From Prorocentrum cordatum (lineage: Eukaryota > Sar > Dinophyceae > Prorocentrales > Prorocentraceae), in assembly GCA_963575745.1 (NCBI GenBank), contig CAUYUJ010016472.1, positions 203,147 through 267,146 on the forward strand: 64,000 nucleotides of DNA, given 5' to 3'. Position 1 is the stretch's first letter, and every line of letters starts with the position of its first letter. The notes beneath the pieces were generated by a model. That model searched no databases. It was not told the DNA's origin and was given only the letters and a program-made list of their open reading frames with translations. A program made the translations under genes and the position numbers. Below are positions 21,680 to 33,926 of the stretch, piece by piece.

Positions 21680-22780
21680 CTGCAGCTGATGTCGGCGGGA
21701 GCGCATGCCTGGCGGAGGCCCGAGCCATCCTCTCCTCGTCGTCCTGCTTCTCCCCCCCCCCTTCTCATCCAGCTCACCGTGCTTCGCCTGATCCTCGTCT
21801 TCCTCATTCTCCTCCACCTCCGCTTTTACATTCTCCCACAACCATGTCCGTTGGCCCATCACTCTCCTGCTAAAGCCTCGTCTTCGCCCACGTCAGTCAC
21901 GTCGTGATCAGTACATGTATCCTTCAATCTATATCTATATATGTATAGATGGAGATATATAGCATCCTCTTCATCGGACTGAGTATCATCCTTGCCTCTC
22001 TCTGTATCTCTCTCTCTCTCTCTATCTCTCTTTCTCTCCCCCTCTCCCTCTCCATCGCCTGCTCATGCTCCTTCTGCTATTCCTTCCCCAGTACATTGTG
22101 ATGTTCCTTCCCTTCTCCCTCTTCGAATATTCACTCTCCTCATTCTCATTGACAACCTCTTATTCATTCACCTCGTCCTCCTCGTCCTCGAAAGTTCAAG
22201 TCTTTCCTGCTCCTTTTCCTCCTCCTCCTCGCCGTCCTCCACAAACACCTCGTCCTCCTCCTCCTCGTCCTCTTCCTCTTCGTGATCGCAGCATTGCCCC
22301 TCCCACCATCGCTTCTCCGAAACGTCAATCGGCCCTTCCTCCTCCTCCTCCTCCTCCTCCTCCTCCTCCTCTTCCTCCTCCTCTTTCTCCTCCTCCTCCA
22401 AATCAGCCTCACACGTTGCGAGCGTGCCCGAAAAACGTGATAGGGGAGGGACAGAAAGAGAAAGAGCGAAAGAGAGAGAGAGAGAGAAAGAGAGATGACA
22501 AACCATTTAGAGAACGGGGCTCGCATACGCATACACACATTGTATGTACATATCTGTATATTATACATAGCTGCAGACAAATAATATATATATATATATA
22601 GAGAGAGAGAGAACACCAGCAACAACAACATCAACAACAACAACCGCCACCACCACCACAACAACAACAACACCAACAACAACAACACCAACAACAGCAA
22701 CACCACCACCACCACCACCACCACCACCACCACCACCAACAACAACAAGAACAACAACAAAGAGAGAGAGAGAGAGAGCG
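21680..22780. repeat. CT-, CTC-, AT- and CAA/CAC-rich low-complexity sequence
   Basis: Holds CTCTCT (about 22,005-22,055), CTCCTC (22,205-22,400), GAGAGA (22,450-22,495), (AT)n (22,588-22,602), and CAA/CAC triplets (22,615-22,760). No gene seen. Confidence 0.8.
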
Positions 22781-24640
22781 CTACCGCGGAAGGGAGAGAC
22801 AGAACCTGTACAACCTCTGTCGTATCCCGAGCGACAGCCCTCCGTGACGCTGACTCGCTCCGCTGTCTGGCCGCCGCTGGGCGGGGTGTGGACTGCTGGC
22901 GGGCGGGGGCGGGTGGGGGGGACGTCCTCTTCTGCGTCGCGACAGTTCACTGATGCGGCAACTCCTTGCCCTCGTCCTCGTCTTTCCTCCTCCTTTTCTG
23001 CCTCCCTTGTAGGTGAATCCCCTCGTCAATCCACCTGACTTGTTGGTGGGGCGGGCCGGGTTTTAAGCCGGGAGCTCCCCCGTCAAATATGACACCGAAA
23101 CAGAACAGCTCATTCATTCATTGATTACACGACTGCGACATCCTAGCGGTCACCTTAGCGCTGTGCACATCCGTCTTCAAGTTTACAGCATTTACACAGA
23201 TGGCGGCCCTCTTTCATCATGTGTCATTCGCCTGATCGATGCGCACATTCAGCATAAACGAAGGGTAGTTCCTCTTCAAGCTAGCGCTTGAGACTTGACT
23301 GGCTGCCATGCCCTGACGCTTGCACATGCGCAGCACTTGTACTGACTCAGGGCAGCCACTTTTCAAACTAAGGCTCTTCGACTTTATCGCCATACTCTTG
23401 GAATGTCGTGTAACCATACGGGTGGCAGGCGGATCCTTTTCCAAAACGGAGCTTTTGCCTGAATGGCGGGCCCATACGGCACTCGCATGGTGTAGGAGGC
23501 GCTGCCCGTAGTGTCAAAGCACAGCGCATGCGCCTATGGGGGGGAGGTTTGTAAAGGAGGGCGCATCAAAGGATCGCTGCTGCATCCTGGACTTGCTGTG
23601 TCCCGTCTCCTCCTCCTCCTCCTCCTCCTCCTCCTTCACATCCCGATGATTACCCCTTCTCCCTCTACCCTTCCCTATCCATTTCTCATTTCCCTTTCCC
23701 CCTCCCAGTCTCTCGTCCATCCGTCCTCCCTCCCACCATCCCGATACCCTCCATTACCTTACCCTATTCACCTTCATCCGTACAATCCGTTCCATACATA
23801 TCCTATCATCCGTACTTTCTCATCCGTACCATCAATGACAATCGTCCCCACACGACTCCACTTCTATCCCTCCGTACCAACCTTTTCCTCACGTTGTTAT
23901 GTTCGTCCTCCTCCTCTTCCTCTTCATGCTCCTGTTCTCCTCGTCCTCCTTCCACTCCTCCTCGGCGTTCTCTTCCGGCCAACCCCAACCAACCCTGCTG
24001 CCAATACCGGACAACACTCCTAGCCAACCACCCAGGCCTATCTTGGAGAGGATGAACGCTTCCATGAGATGTAGCACACCTGCTCCGACTCATCCTCCTT
24101 GGTATCCTCCCTCTCCTCCCTCATTCCTCATGCCTCCTCCAGTGTCTCGGTCTTGTGTCTTCTGGGATCCGTCCTCGCTCCCTTATCCTACCTCCCCCTC
24201 CCATCTCCATCCCCGCTCGTTGCACACCTCTTCTCCCGCCCTTCCCCGACTCCTCCCGCCTCCATCCCCCCTCTCCCTCTCTCTCCTCTCTCGCCGTCGC
24301 GCCCCACGCCGCTCCTCGCTCCAACCTCCTCCCGCGCCTCCCCCCGCCTCGTCCCTCCTTCCCCTTCCATCCTGCTCCCTTCTTTCCCCTTCATCCGTGC
24401 CCCCGCCCCTCCCCCCCCTTCGAATCATTCCGCCTCTCCCTTCCTCGTCCTCCCCACCTCGGCTCGAGCAGGGAACGCAGCCGCCTTCTTGCTCATCGTG
24501 TCCTCCATCGCCTCGTAGCCCGACCTCCGTCAGGGGAGCGGCGCGGTACGGCAGGTCTGCTCGGCAACGGCCATCCCCTCCCCCCCACCCTCGCCAGGAG
24601 GGCGAAGGCGAGACTGGTGAAGAGTACATTCAGGTATCTT
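22781..24640. other. No gene recognised; pyrimidine-rich
   Basis: A short CTC run at 23,608-23,635, then long imperfect CTCCCC and CCTTCC tracts (23,640-24,470). Many frames are open only because of composition. Nothing with a domain. Confidence 0.4.
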
Positions 24641-25599
24641 TTACCTTGGGGGGATAATATTATTTGAGGAGGGAGGAGAAGATTTATTCAGGGAGTAGAG
24701 CATTCGAAAGGCCGACGCATTGACGACCAGACCAACATACTGCAGTGCAAGCTCGCCAAATCGCATCAGCATGGGCCTGAAATGGGTGCGCGTCGGCGTG
24801 CTCGGCTCGAGCACATCATAAGGTGTTCCAAATCGAACAGATGCTGTATGGGGAGAGCTGGGCGACTCGATCCACCGAGTCCAAGCGGGCTGCGCGCTGC
24901 TCAGGCACCAGCGGTCGCAGGTGGCTGCAGCAACGGGCGGCGGACGCCAAGCAAAACGCCCACGCGTGCGAATTGCTATAGGTCTCCACCACCTCGAGGA
25001 TGGGTCTGCTGGCTAGTTCTGGGATCCCTGAGCACCTTCCCGAGTCCCCAGCGCGTATTCTTCGTCTGTCGCAGGTCTGTCCAGTTCGCAGGCCCCCGTG
25101 TCAGTGCACCCCGTAGGAACAACACCGACTGCGATCGGCCTCTTCTGCGACATCGAGCTGGAACTGCCAGATTCGGTCTCTGAGCTAGTAGAAGAGGTCC
25201 CTGCGCCACTCGAACAGCTTTAGAGTAGAGGAAGGATGCCAACTTAGCGCCTATGTCGGGCAACGGATCTGATGTCTAGACCAGACGGGTTCGTCTGATG
25301 CCTGGGCTGGACTAGACATAGACTGCGCCGCTGGACAGTCTAGCGGCGTACTGAGCACTATGCTGCCAGTAGTACTGTATGTCGTTTACCCCCTTGCAGG
25401 CGGGTGCGGTCAATAGATCATCGGAGAAGTGCCTTTCATGCTTCCCAATCCCCCAGCCCTCGCTTGCTGTGGGTGAGAAGGCGTGTGAGACGCTGGCTGT
25501 CGGCGACTGCCTGTCGCACTCCCCCTTTCCCCCGGCGACTAAAATCGCGCTTGGGGAAAGGTCCCGGCCCCCCAACGACCCTTCAGGCCCTCATGATAT
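24641..25599. other. No gene; small inverted repeats near 25.27 kb
   Basis: ATGTCTAG and CTAGACAT (about 25,271-25,320) pair as an inverted repeat, and CGCCGCT / AGCGGCG follows closely. Open frames on both strands at 24,780-25,260 have no recognised motif. Confidence 0.4.
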
Positions 25600-25905
25600 G
25601 GCATGATTCCAAAATGCCCCAGGAGAGCCCAAGAAGGCCTCAAAGATCTTCCAGCATGCTTCCAGGAGGCCCCAAAACGGCTCCAAGAAGGCTCCAAGAG
25701 GCCCCAGAACATCCCAAGGATGCCCCAGAGCCCCAACTCCTTAAACAACCGACAATTCGTCTACAAGTTTGACCTTCTTGCCTTTTCGCGTCTGGTGGGC
25801 TTCCGAGGCCTCAAGAGGATTCCAAGATTGCCGAAGACAGCCCAAAGAAAGACCCATGAGTGGCCCACGAAGGCCCAAGAGGCCCCTAAGAGCGCGCCAA
25901 GGTTC
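25600..25905 (+). repeat. GGCCCCAAGA-type repeat block 5
   Basis: CCAAGANGGCCCC words flank a non-repetitive core near 25,765-25,810 containing CTTCTTGCCTTTTCGCG, the position-equivalent of the cores at 1.6, 51.2 and 54.6 kb. Confidence 0.7.
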
Positions 25906-26456
25906 GGTCCCTGGCCTGATCTGCGAGGAGGGCACGGCGCTCTGGTGCCGCCTGATGCATCCCAGCAGTTGTGTCGCATGGCCAAGGAGGGGACAACCCT
26001 GCTGGCGCAGCTGAGGATACTTTCCTGGCGAGGCCCCCGCACTGTATTCCTTGTGGGAAGGGTCTCGATACCCCAACCGCACTCTGTTGAAAAATACCCT
26101 GGGCCCCATGAGCCAGCAGCGCCCTCTTCTCAGCAAAATTCTTGGTATTCCCCTTCCCCACCTTGTCTACAACGTCCTCACCCTCCCCCTTCCCCTCCTC
26201 CCCCACCTCGTTCTCCTCCTCCTCTTCCCCCTCATCCCCCTCCTCCTGCTCCTCCTCCTCCTCCTCCTCCTCCACCTCGCATGCGAGTTGGGATGCGCCC
26301 CAAGCAATGGGCGTACCCCTTTGGCAATGCTTCGGCGTATCCATGACTCGCTGGAAAAACTGTCCCACGGCGGCCGCTCACAGACCTGGCAATTTGGACA
26401 ATGATCTTCCTCCACCTCTACTCCCTTCCCCCACTTCACCCGTGAGGAAGCCTCCC
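25906..26456. other. No gene; (CTC)n tract
   Basis: Mixed sequence with a CTCCTC run at about 26,210-26,280. A short island at 25,920-26,040 is moderately complex but unrecognised. Confidence 0.4.
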
Positions 26457-26504
26457 TGGCGTCACGGGCTGGCACCCGAGAATGTAGCCGTAGAGGGCGT
26501 AGAC
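26457..26504 (-). CDS. Candidate exon of WYLHNEIV/WYSLPGPCP-family gene (fourth island)
   Basis: After a GAG acceptor-like site the minus strand encodes VYALYGYILGCQPVTP in about 48 bp. The YGY-x2-GCQPV segment would follow directly from the KDVW end of the island at 28,346-28,441, in line with the remembered family order. Both ends are uncertain (the donor would be non-canonical). It could instead be chance coding potential. Confidence 0.4.
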
Positions 26505-28345
26505 CTCGGACACAGAAACGGCGCCGAGCCGGGACGAACGCCAACGACGAGGACGGCGACACGAAGGCGAGAAAGAACACCTCAGGGGACGGGGACGAGG
26601 ATGGGGACGGGGTGCCGCAGAGAGACGAGAACGAGGAGCAGGAGGCAGAGGAGAAGGATGGGGATTCGAAGAAGAAGAGAGAGAGAGAGAGAACAAAAAA
26701 AAGGAAGAGAGAGAGAGAGAGAGAGGAAGGACGGGAGGAGGAGGAGGAGGAGGAGAAGGATAAGGAGGAGGAGGAGGCGGAGCAGGAGGAGTATGATGAT
26801 GATGATGAGGAGGAGGATAACGAGGCGGGGAGGGTGATGGAGAGGGCGAAGACGGCGGCGACGGGACTGGTACTGCAACTGTCCACCATTGGCGTGTCCC
26901 TCCCCTCCCCATCCTCCTCAGCCTCTCATCCTCGTCATCCCGCCCTCATCATCCTCTTCCCCTTCCTCGCCTCTTTCCTCGTCCTCATCATCTCACTCCT
27001 CTCTCGACGTCCTTCCTCTCCTCTCTCCTCCCCTCTCCCCATCTTCATCTCCACCTCCTCGTCCTCTTCACCCCCTCCTCCCGATCACCAACTTCCCGCC
27101 CCCGTCGTAATCGTACTAGCTCGGGGCCGTAGCGGCACCGGCAACAAAACACACGCCGAATTGTAGCAGCAGCAGTGGTAATGAAAGCCGCAGCGTCACC
27201 AGTGACAATAGCAATAGCGGCAGTGGTGACAGTACATTCAGAGATAGTTTCGTGCGACACCACATGCCGAACTGGATTACTATGGCTGTTTGTCAAACAG
27301 CTGCTGTCCTGAGACTCGGCCCGCGTGCTCCTACATACGCTCTAATGTGCAAGGTCAAACTCGAACTGGTTGCCCCGTCACGCAACACACACATACACAC
27401 GTGTTCGTGGTAAGTGATAGGTTTAATGTGTGGCCGTTTGCTCCAAAGCCAGCTTGAATGCCGCGAGGCATCAGACACGCACACCTTGGCACGCCCCACT
27501 TCGATCATTCCCGCCGAGGTGCTCTGGTCAATGCACATATCGGTGCGGCCACCCTGGTCGAGACGGAGCTTATGGCGTGGATGCTCGTCCTGGGGATCTT
27601 CCTGGAACCACTCACTTCACTCATGCGTCGAACAACCGCCGATTTGAGTCGAACTTGAGTCGAGCTTGAGTGCTCGAGTTGAGCTGACATCGAACTACTA
27701 CTTGAGGATATTCGTTAGGCGGGCCATCGGAAGGTGCCCAACCTGAACATCTAAAATGGCCGTTCGTCACCAGCTCCACTGCACACTGCTGGTGGCAATA
27801 CAAGCATGAATCCAACATGTTCGGTTCTAGATTCCCGCGCTCTGCCAACAACTGTCACTGACCTTAGCTCCGCACTACAGAGAGAAGACGCATCCAGCAG
27901 CTGCTACATTCAACGCACGGGGTGTATACAAGTGGCCGCAGGTCTGGCGGTTCCCTGCGGTCGTAGCAGAAACCTCGAGCCAACATGCGACGGATGTCGA
28001 CGTGGACGTTAGCGTTCAATGCTGCCTTCACTAAGCGTAACTGTAATCACCCTTCCCGCCTCCCTCCTGCACCCACACGCGCACACACACACACACATTC
28101 ACACACACACACACACACACACTCGCGCAGGCCAGTAATCCCATTGGGGCAAGGAAAGGGATGAGGTGGACATGGGCGGGACGGGCAGCAGTGAGACAAG
28201 GCCATGGGCGGAGAGGAAGGGGGGGATGAGAGGCAGGAGGAGGGAGGGAGGGAGGGAGGGAGGGAGGGAGGAGGGGACGAGAGGGAGAGGGAAGACAAGG
28301 GCAAGTATGGGAAAGGAGCGGCGGGGATGGCGATGCACAACTAAG
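26505..28345. other. Intron-like sequence, no other gene recognised
   Basis: Contains GAGAGA (26,672-26,725), GAGGAG/GATGAT (26,725-26,820), a CTC-rich tract (26,900-27,080), TTGAGTCGA near-repeats (27,640-27,690), a (CA)n run (28,083-28,125) and a (GGGA)n run (28,238-28,273). No domain in the open frames. Confidence 0.45.
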
Positions 28346-28441
28346 CCAGACGTCTTTGCACGACGGCGTACTGCACCTCGCAGCGTCGTAGGCCATGAAC
28401 GGCCCGAAATTAACATGGTGCACATTCCAGAACTCCACCAC
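28346..28441 (-). CDS. Candidate exon of WYLHNEIV/WYSLPGPCP-family gene (third island)
   Basis: Minus-strand CTGAG acceptor followed by 96 bp (32 codons) with NFGPFMAYDAARCSTPSC and ending KDVW. Four Cys, Tyr/Asp and Trp suggest a secreted, cysteine-bearing domain. It lies between the WYLHNEIV and YGY-GCQ islands on the same strand, as the family order requires. A short linking exon between this and the 35.4-kb island would still be missing. Confidence 0.45.
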
Positions 28442-29589
28442 CTCAGCGAGAATGGCGACGCCCTCCGTCTATTCCTTCGCTTCCTTTCCCTGCCCATCAA
28501 CCATGTCCGTTCCTCTCGCGGGCCCTCGCTGGGACTCCTGGGTCGCGTGAGACGCGTGACGGCTGGGTCATTGCGGATGCGGGAGCGGTGGGGGGCCATG
28601 GCTTGGGCCCTGGAAGCGCCAACACGCTTGAGGACGGACCATTCTGGGCGGGGGGGCTGCGCCGGATGGTGAAACGGATGCGCGGGGGGAGGAGGAACAT
28701 GAATGAGGCGAGGAGGGCGGCAAAGGAAAGAGACACACGAACCATCGGACGGATAAAACCTAAGCCAACTCTTCACGATAGTCTCAAACAAACCTGCATG
28801 CGGCTCCTTCTCCCGATCCTGTCCCTCGTCCTCCTGGCCAAGTTGCCTCGAAACCAGGCAATGGACGGCCAGAGACACTCTCGGGTCCGATAAAGTCCTG
28901 GCTCCTGTCCCTGGCTGGCGGGCGCGCGAGGACGAGCAGGAACACGAGGCGGAGCAGAAAGAGGCGGAGGAGGAGGAGGAGGATGGGCGGAGCGGGGGAG
29001 GGGAGGAGTCTTACTTCTAGACGACGGCCTCGCAGAGAGCGTGCGACCGAGGGGGGAGGGAGGAAAGGCTGCGCTGGGAAATGGGGGGAAGCGTATCCTT
29101 TTGGCATCGGCACCAAGAAGGTCGACTGCCCTTGGCCCGTCCTCCAGAAGCCCCCGCCGCGGTGACACGAGCCCTCGCTCTACTGGGGAGGCGCTCGAGG
29201 TTTGCTTCATCCTATGCCTCTTCTGTTATCCAAGATCGGCTCCGCGCCGCAGGGAAGGAAAGGCCAGCACCTGCTAGCCCTGGGGGGGGGCTTACAGAGG
29301 AAAGAACAAGGCTGCATCAGAGGAGAACGGAATAATCTTAGCCAGGATCAGGGGGCCACACGGCGAGGAGGAGGCGGAGGGAAGAGCGGCAAGTCCGTCC
29401 GCGCGAAGCTTGGCTGTGAGAGGATGCCCCCCCCCTCGGGAGCAACCGCTGCTCGGCCCAATCACGGACCGCGGTCGCTCCCGGGGGGAGGGGCTGCGCC
29501 AACGGGGCCTTTGGCAGCGCTGCCTGGGAGCGCCAGGGCGAACGCGAGGACGGGGCAGTGGATCCCCAGCAGGGCGAGGAGGAGGGCAA
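28442..29589. other. No gene recognised
   Basis: GC-rich with overlapping frames on both strands and a short GGAGGA run near 28,965. I cannot support an exon here. Confidence 0.35.
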
Positions 29590-29622
29590 CGAAGAGCGAC
29601 GACGACGACGACGACGACCACA

Positions 29623-29657
<35 letters not shown>

Positions 29658-30760
29658 GGCGAGACGCCACACAAGGGCGGCGAGGGGTGCGCCAAATGAC
29701 CGAGCCGTAGGAGCCCAGAGGCCGCGCGAGGCGCGGGGGCCGCCGCCGCGCGGAGATGCGGCTCGATCGCCCGCATGGGAAGGGGGGCGGGGGGCTATTG
29801 CAGTGTCTGAAGGGCGGGCGGGAGGAAGCGGGCGAGGAGGAAGAGGGCGAGGACGAGGACGAGGAGGAGGAGGAGGAGGAGGAGGAGGAGGAGGAGGAAG
29901 AGGAGGAGGAGGAGGAAGAGGAGGATGAAGAGGAGGAGGGGGGAGGAGGAGGAGGAGGAGGCGGAGGAGGAGGAGGAGACGAAGGAGGATAAGGACGAGA
30001 AGGAATAAGAAAATGTCGAGGATAAGGATGGAGATGGCGAGGAGGGCGAGGGCGAGGAGCATGAGTATGGGGAGGGGGATGGGCACGCGGCGACGGCGAG
30101 GCGGATGGTCGAACGTGGGGGAGAGGACAAGCAGGAAGGAGCGGAATAGGAAGAGGAGGAAGAGGAGGGGTAGGAAGAAGGAACAGAGGAGGAGGAGGAG
30201 GAGGAGGAGGAGGAGGAGGAGGAGGAGGAGGGGAGGGGGAGGGGGATGGGGAGGAGGAGGAGGAGGAGGAGGAGGAGGAGGGAGGAGGAGGGAGGGAGGA
30301 GGAGGAGGATGAGGAGGAGGAGGAGGAAGAGGAGGATGAAGAGGAGGAGGGGGAGGAGGAGGAGGAGGAGGAGGAGGAGGAGGAGGAGAAGAAGGAGGAT
30401 AAAGACGAGAAGGAATAAGAAAATGTCGAGGATAAGGATGGAGATGGCGAGGAGGGCGAGGGCGAGGGAGCATGAGTATGGGGAGGGGGATGGGCAAGCG
30501 GCGACGGCGAGGCGGATGGTCGAACGTGGGGGAGAGGACAAGCAGGAAGGAGCGGAATAGGAAGAGGAGGAAGAGGAGGGGTAGGAAGAAGGAACAGAGG
30601 AGGAGGAGGAGGAGGAGGAGGAGGAGGAGGAGGCGGAGGATGAGGAGGAGGAGGAGGGGGAGGGGGATGGGGAGGAGGAGGAGGAGGAGGAGGAGGAGGA
30701 GGAGGAGGAGGAGGAGGAGGAGGAGGGAGGAGGAGGAGGATGAGGGGTTGCAGCAGGAGG
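29590..30760 (+). repeat. Triplet and (GGA)n complex with 410-bp tandem duplication
   Basis: CGA/CGG triplets (29,595-29,665) precede a purine strand of GGA/GAAGA words to 30,750. Within it a 410-bp unit is duplicated: AAATGTCGAGGATAAGGATG occurs at 30,011 and 30,421, followed each time by GGCGAGGCGGATGGTCGAAC and GGAATAGGAAGAGGAGGAAG. The latter motif also occurs inverted near 35,590-35,635. The very long frames are composition artefacts. Confidence 0.85.
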
Positions 30761-31269
30761 CGGGGAGCGAGACGGAGGGGCGACTAGGCCGAGCGCGGGG
30801 TCGAGGGCGGCGCTAAGCCGCTAGGGCCAGCGCAGGCCTCAACTTGATCTTGAATCTCTTGATCCTGGGGGACGTCGCGAAGAGGGACGAGGGAGGGTCC
30901 ACAATCCTCCCTCCTCCCGCCTCCACGAACTCCCCTCGCCTCTCCCCCTCCCAATCCCTTTGCCTCTCCCTCCCCGCCGCCGTTTCAATCTCTTCGACCT
31001 CCCCTTGCCTCTCCTGGTGCGATCAAGAAGAAGAAGAAGAAGAAGAAGCCCAGGAGCACACCGTCTGGAGATACCGCTGCTGGGCTAACCAGAGGACGGC
31101 CCTCACGACCATGACTACCGAACAACAATGACAGGAACTCCCACCTCACACCAGACACTGTGGCCTCCTCGGATCGGATCCCACCCTGCTTGGCCTTCAG
31201 GCCACCCTGGCAGAGGACGAGCTCCCAGAGCCCATCCCCAGGCAGGCCCAGGAGAACGCAGACGACGAC

Positions 31270-32361
31270 CACGACTAAGAATGCACAGTAGAATACGGCG
31301 CCCGATAAGCCTACGCCGCCACCGACGCCGCATGCTCTAACCAAGCCCGCCCCTCCTTGGCCAGGGCGGGCGTGGGGGTAAACTACAAGCCGGACCACCG
31401 GCACAACCACTCCGTTCGAATGCACAGCCTCGCACAGTCCGCGCAACGTGCTGAAACTCTCGCCATGCTGCACCTCGTGGCCACTGCCGAACGGCCCATA
31501 CACGTCTTCGTGGACAACCAAGCTGTAGTGGACGGGTTCGAAGACCTCCTCCGGGGTAACCCGCCTCACCGCGTCGGACCGCAATCGGACCCCTGGCATA
31601 TAACCCATCGGGTGCTTCGAACCCAAGCCCGTTTTTTCATACAGAAGATCGAAAGCCACCTTGGAGAGCAAGGTATTCAAGACGGCCGAGCGGCGCCCAT
31701 CGCTGAAGCTGTCAACCGACATGCTGACGGATTCGCCAGAGGGGGCAAGGCTGCACAGCATCCCACAAGCTGCCGCCGACGCCGCCACATGGCGCCACAA
31801 GTGCGCCGCGGTCTTACTAACACCGTCGCCATCTACGATCAAAGATACCCTACGCTCCCTCTTCCCCACAGCCGTGCAGGACCTCCCCGGGCGGAGCTCT
31901 CCAAAATGGAAGTCAGCCAGCTCACCACCGGCTTTGTAGGACAAGGCACCAGAGGACCACCTCCCGCGGCGGAACCACCAAGTCCCGATGTTTTCAATGA
32001 TATCGACGACCACTGGCTCCAGCAGGCGGACGATTTCGCCGCTGACGATCTTGACCCCCTTGGTCTTGGGGCCCACCTCAAAGGCGAAAACGACTGCGTT
32101 CGACCACCACAGAAAAGTCACTCTGGAAACGTCCACGCGGCCGAAGGACACACCGAAGGAAGTGGTGCCACCGCACCCCGCCAGGGAGAGGCCTTACGCA
32201 TGGTAGGTGATGGGTTGCGGACTGCGCCCAATGGGCCAGCGCCGCCGCCCCATCACGCTGGGCTGGCAAGTGCTACTGCGCACTCACCATTCCAACGCAG
32301 CGCTTCCTGCCACCAGGCACCGCTCACCGCCCCACCAGGGAGCGGGGACCAACGGCCCTAA
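31270..32361 (+). pseudogene. LINE-type RNase H remnant
   Basis: A plus-strand frame with AGVGVNY, AETLAMLHLV (the Glu position), HVFVDNQAVVDGF (an Asp position) and KIESH followed later by NRHADGFAR (His and final Asp positions) follows the RNase H layout seen at the C-terminus of many LINE polymerases. The upstream part that should hold the first Asp has a stop codon and no clear motif, and no polymerase precedes it. This is a degenerate 3' fragment, inverted relative to the LINE at 46.6-58.4 kb. The frame stays open to 32,361. Confidence 0.7.
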
Positions 32362-33840
32362 TACCACACAACAGAGCGCTGGAAACCGAATCGCCGAGGC
32401 GAACCGTGCTTAGCATCGCACCAACCACATGAACGCCCTCATCCGGTATCTCACTGCGACCAGTCACCAGCGAGACGAGCCCTGCGAGACCGCTCTCAGT
32501 GCCAGCATTCAGGCACCTAGCCAGCGCCCCAACCAGCTGCTTACCTTCCTTCAGCATTCACAGGAACACTGATAGGGAGGTTCCATCGTGCACAGGAGGC
32601 CTTGGTTCTAACACAACGGGCGTTCCGCCCTCACGCCACCAGGGGGACCACACTCCAAGGTTCTCTCCAGACCCTCTTCCACCCCCAACGGTCATGGCAC
32701 CAGTGCCAGCCTCCTTCCACGCGGGCCGCGAGATCATTTGGCACCCGTTACGTTGTCTGCCTCGTCAGGGCCGCTGCGGGGGATGCCCCGAGGCGGCGCC
32801 TCTCTTCGCAGGGCGCCGAGGCGCACATGCCAACCCACACTGAAAGCCCGCGCCTCGTGGGGTCTGATCAGCGCCGACCGTCTCTGTTTTCCAGCCAGGG
32901 GCCCATTCAACCGCGCCAGAAGGGCGGTCGTCCCACCACCCCCGTCTAGCATGCGGCGCCTCCCGCCGTGCGAGGCGGGTCCGCTGAGCACCAGTGGCGC
33001 AGGGGTCCAGACGGTGACACTGTCCGACATGGTGCGCTCCCCTCCTGCCTCTCCCCTTGCCTCTCCCCCGACCGTACATCCCTGTGCTGCTTTCCTCGCC
33101 GTGCACTCCCTTCACTCTCTCCTACCATCCTTCCTGAGGTCCAGCCTTGGAGAGGGCGAGATCAGTGTGGCGGAAGAGGGATAGGGGAAGTGAAAAGGGA
33201 GAGGACGGATCAAGAGGAAGGGGGATGATGATGAGGACGGATCATCTGGACGAGCAAGATGAAGGACTAGTGAGGGCTGAGACTGAGGACGAGGACAAGA
33301 GGAACGATGAGGAGGAGCGTAAGGCAAACAGAAGGAGAACCGAGGCTGCACGAGGGACGAGGCCGTGGATGAGCATGGGGAACATGAGAAAGAGGAGGGC
33401 TCCATAATTGGCAGGATCAGGAGGAACGGGAACAGGAGCAGAGCCATGAGGAACGTAAGGGTGAAGCAATTGCAGACACCGATGAAGACAGTGTGATGAC
33501 GAGGAGCTGGAGCCCCAGGAGACGCAGGAGCAGCAGGGCGAGAGGCAGGAACAGGAACAGAGGGATCAGGAGGGAGATCGGATGAAGGAGGATTTGGTCT
33601 AGTCTTGTTGTAACGTTGCTTCGGGCGGGAGACGGGGAATGGAGGAGGGAGGATGGACAGGAGGGGGCAGGAAGGGGAGGAGCAGACCCGCCCCAAGAGG
33701 GAGGGACAAGGAGGCGGGCCAGCAGGCACAAGCGGGCAAACGAGAGAAAGACGTCCCGCCAACCAACGTCCCGCCAACCGCCGCGGCATCGCATGCTGTA
33801 CGGATACAGGCACTACTAGCGCAAGCACGCACAGGATTGC
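32362..33840. other. No gene recognised
   Basis: The first several hundred bases may be more of the LINE remnant (Cys/His-rich plus frames), but nothing is diagnostic. From 33,130 it is purine-rich (GAGGACG words). Confidence 0.35.
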
Positions 33841-33846
33841 AAAAAA

Positions 33847-33926
33847 CGAAGGATTGCAAAAAACCTTCGAAGGATTGCAAAAAAGGTTTGTTTGCAATCC
33901 TTCGAAGGGCTTTTTGCAATCCTTCG
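33847..33926. repeat. Near-perfect 35-bp stem hairpin
   Basis: The left arm 33,847-33,881 (two copies of CGAAGGATTGCAAA-type sequence) pairs with 33,891-33,926 with only one small irregularity. The loop is about 9 bases. Each arm itself contains a direct repeat of GAAGGATTGCAAAAAA. It could be a tiny foldback element. Confidence 0.85.

Noticed and set aside
29292-30497. 401-codon minus-strand frame rich in Pro and Leu
   Set aside because: It is translated (GGA)n/(CTC)n repeat with a GC-rich edge; no conserved domain.
30985-32151. 388-codon minus-strand frame
   Set aside because: It is the antisense of the RNase H remnant; the plus strand carries the recognisable motifs.
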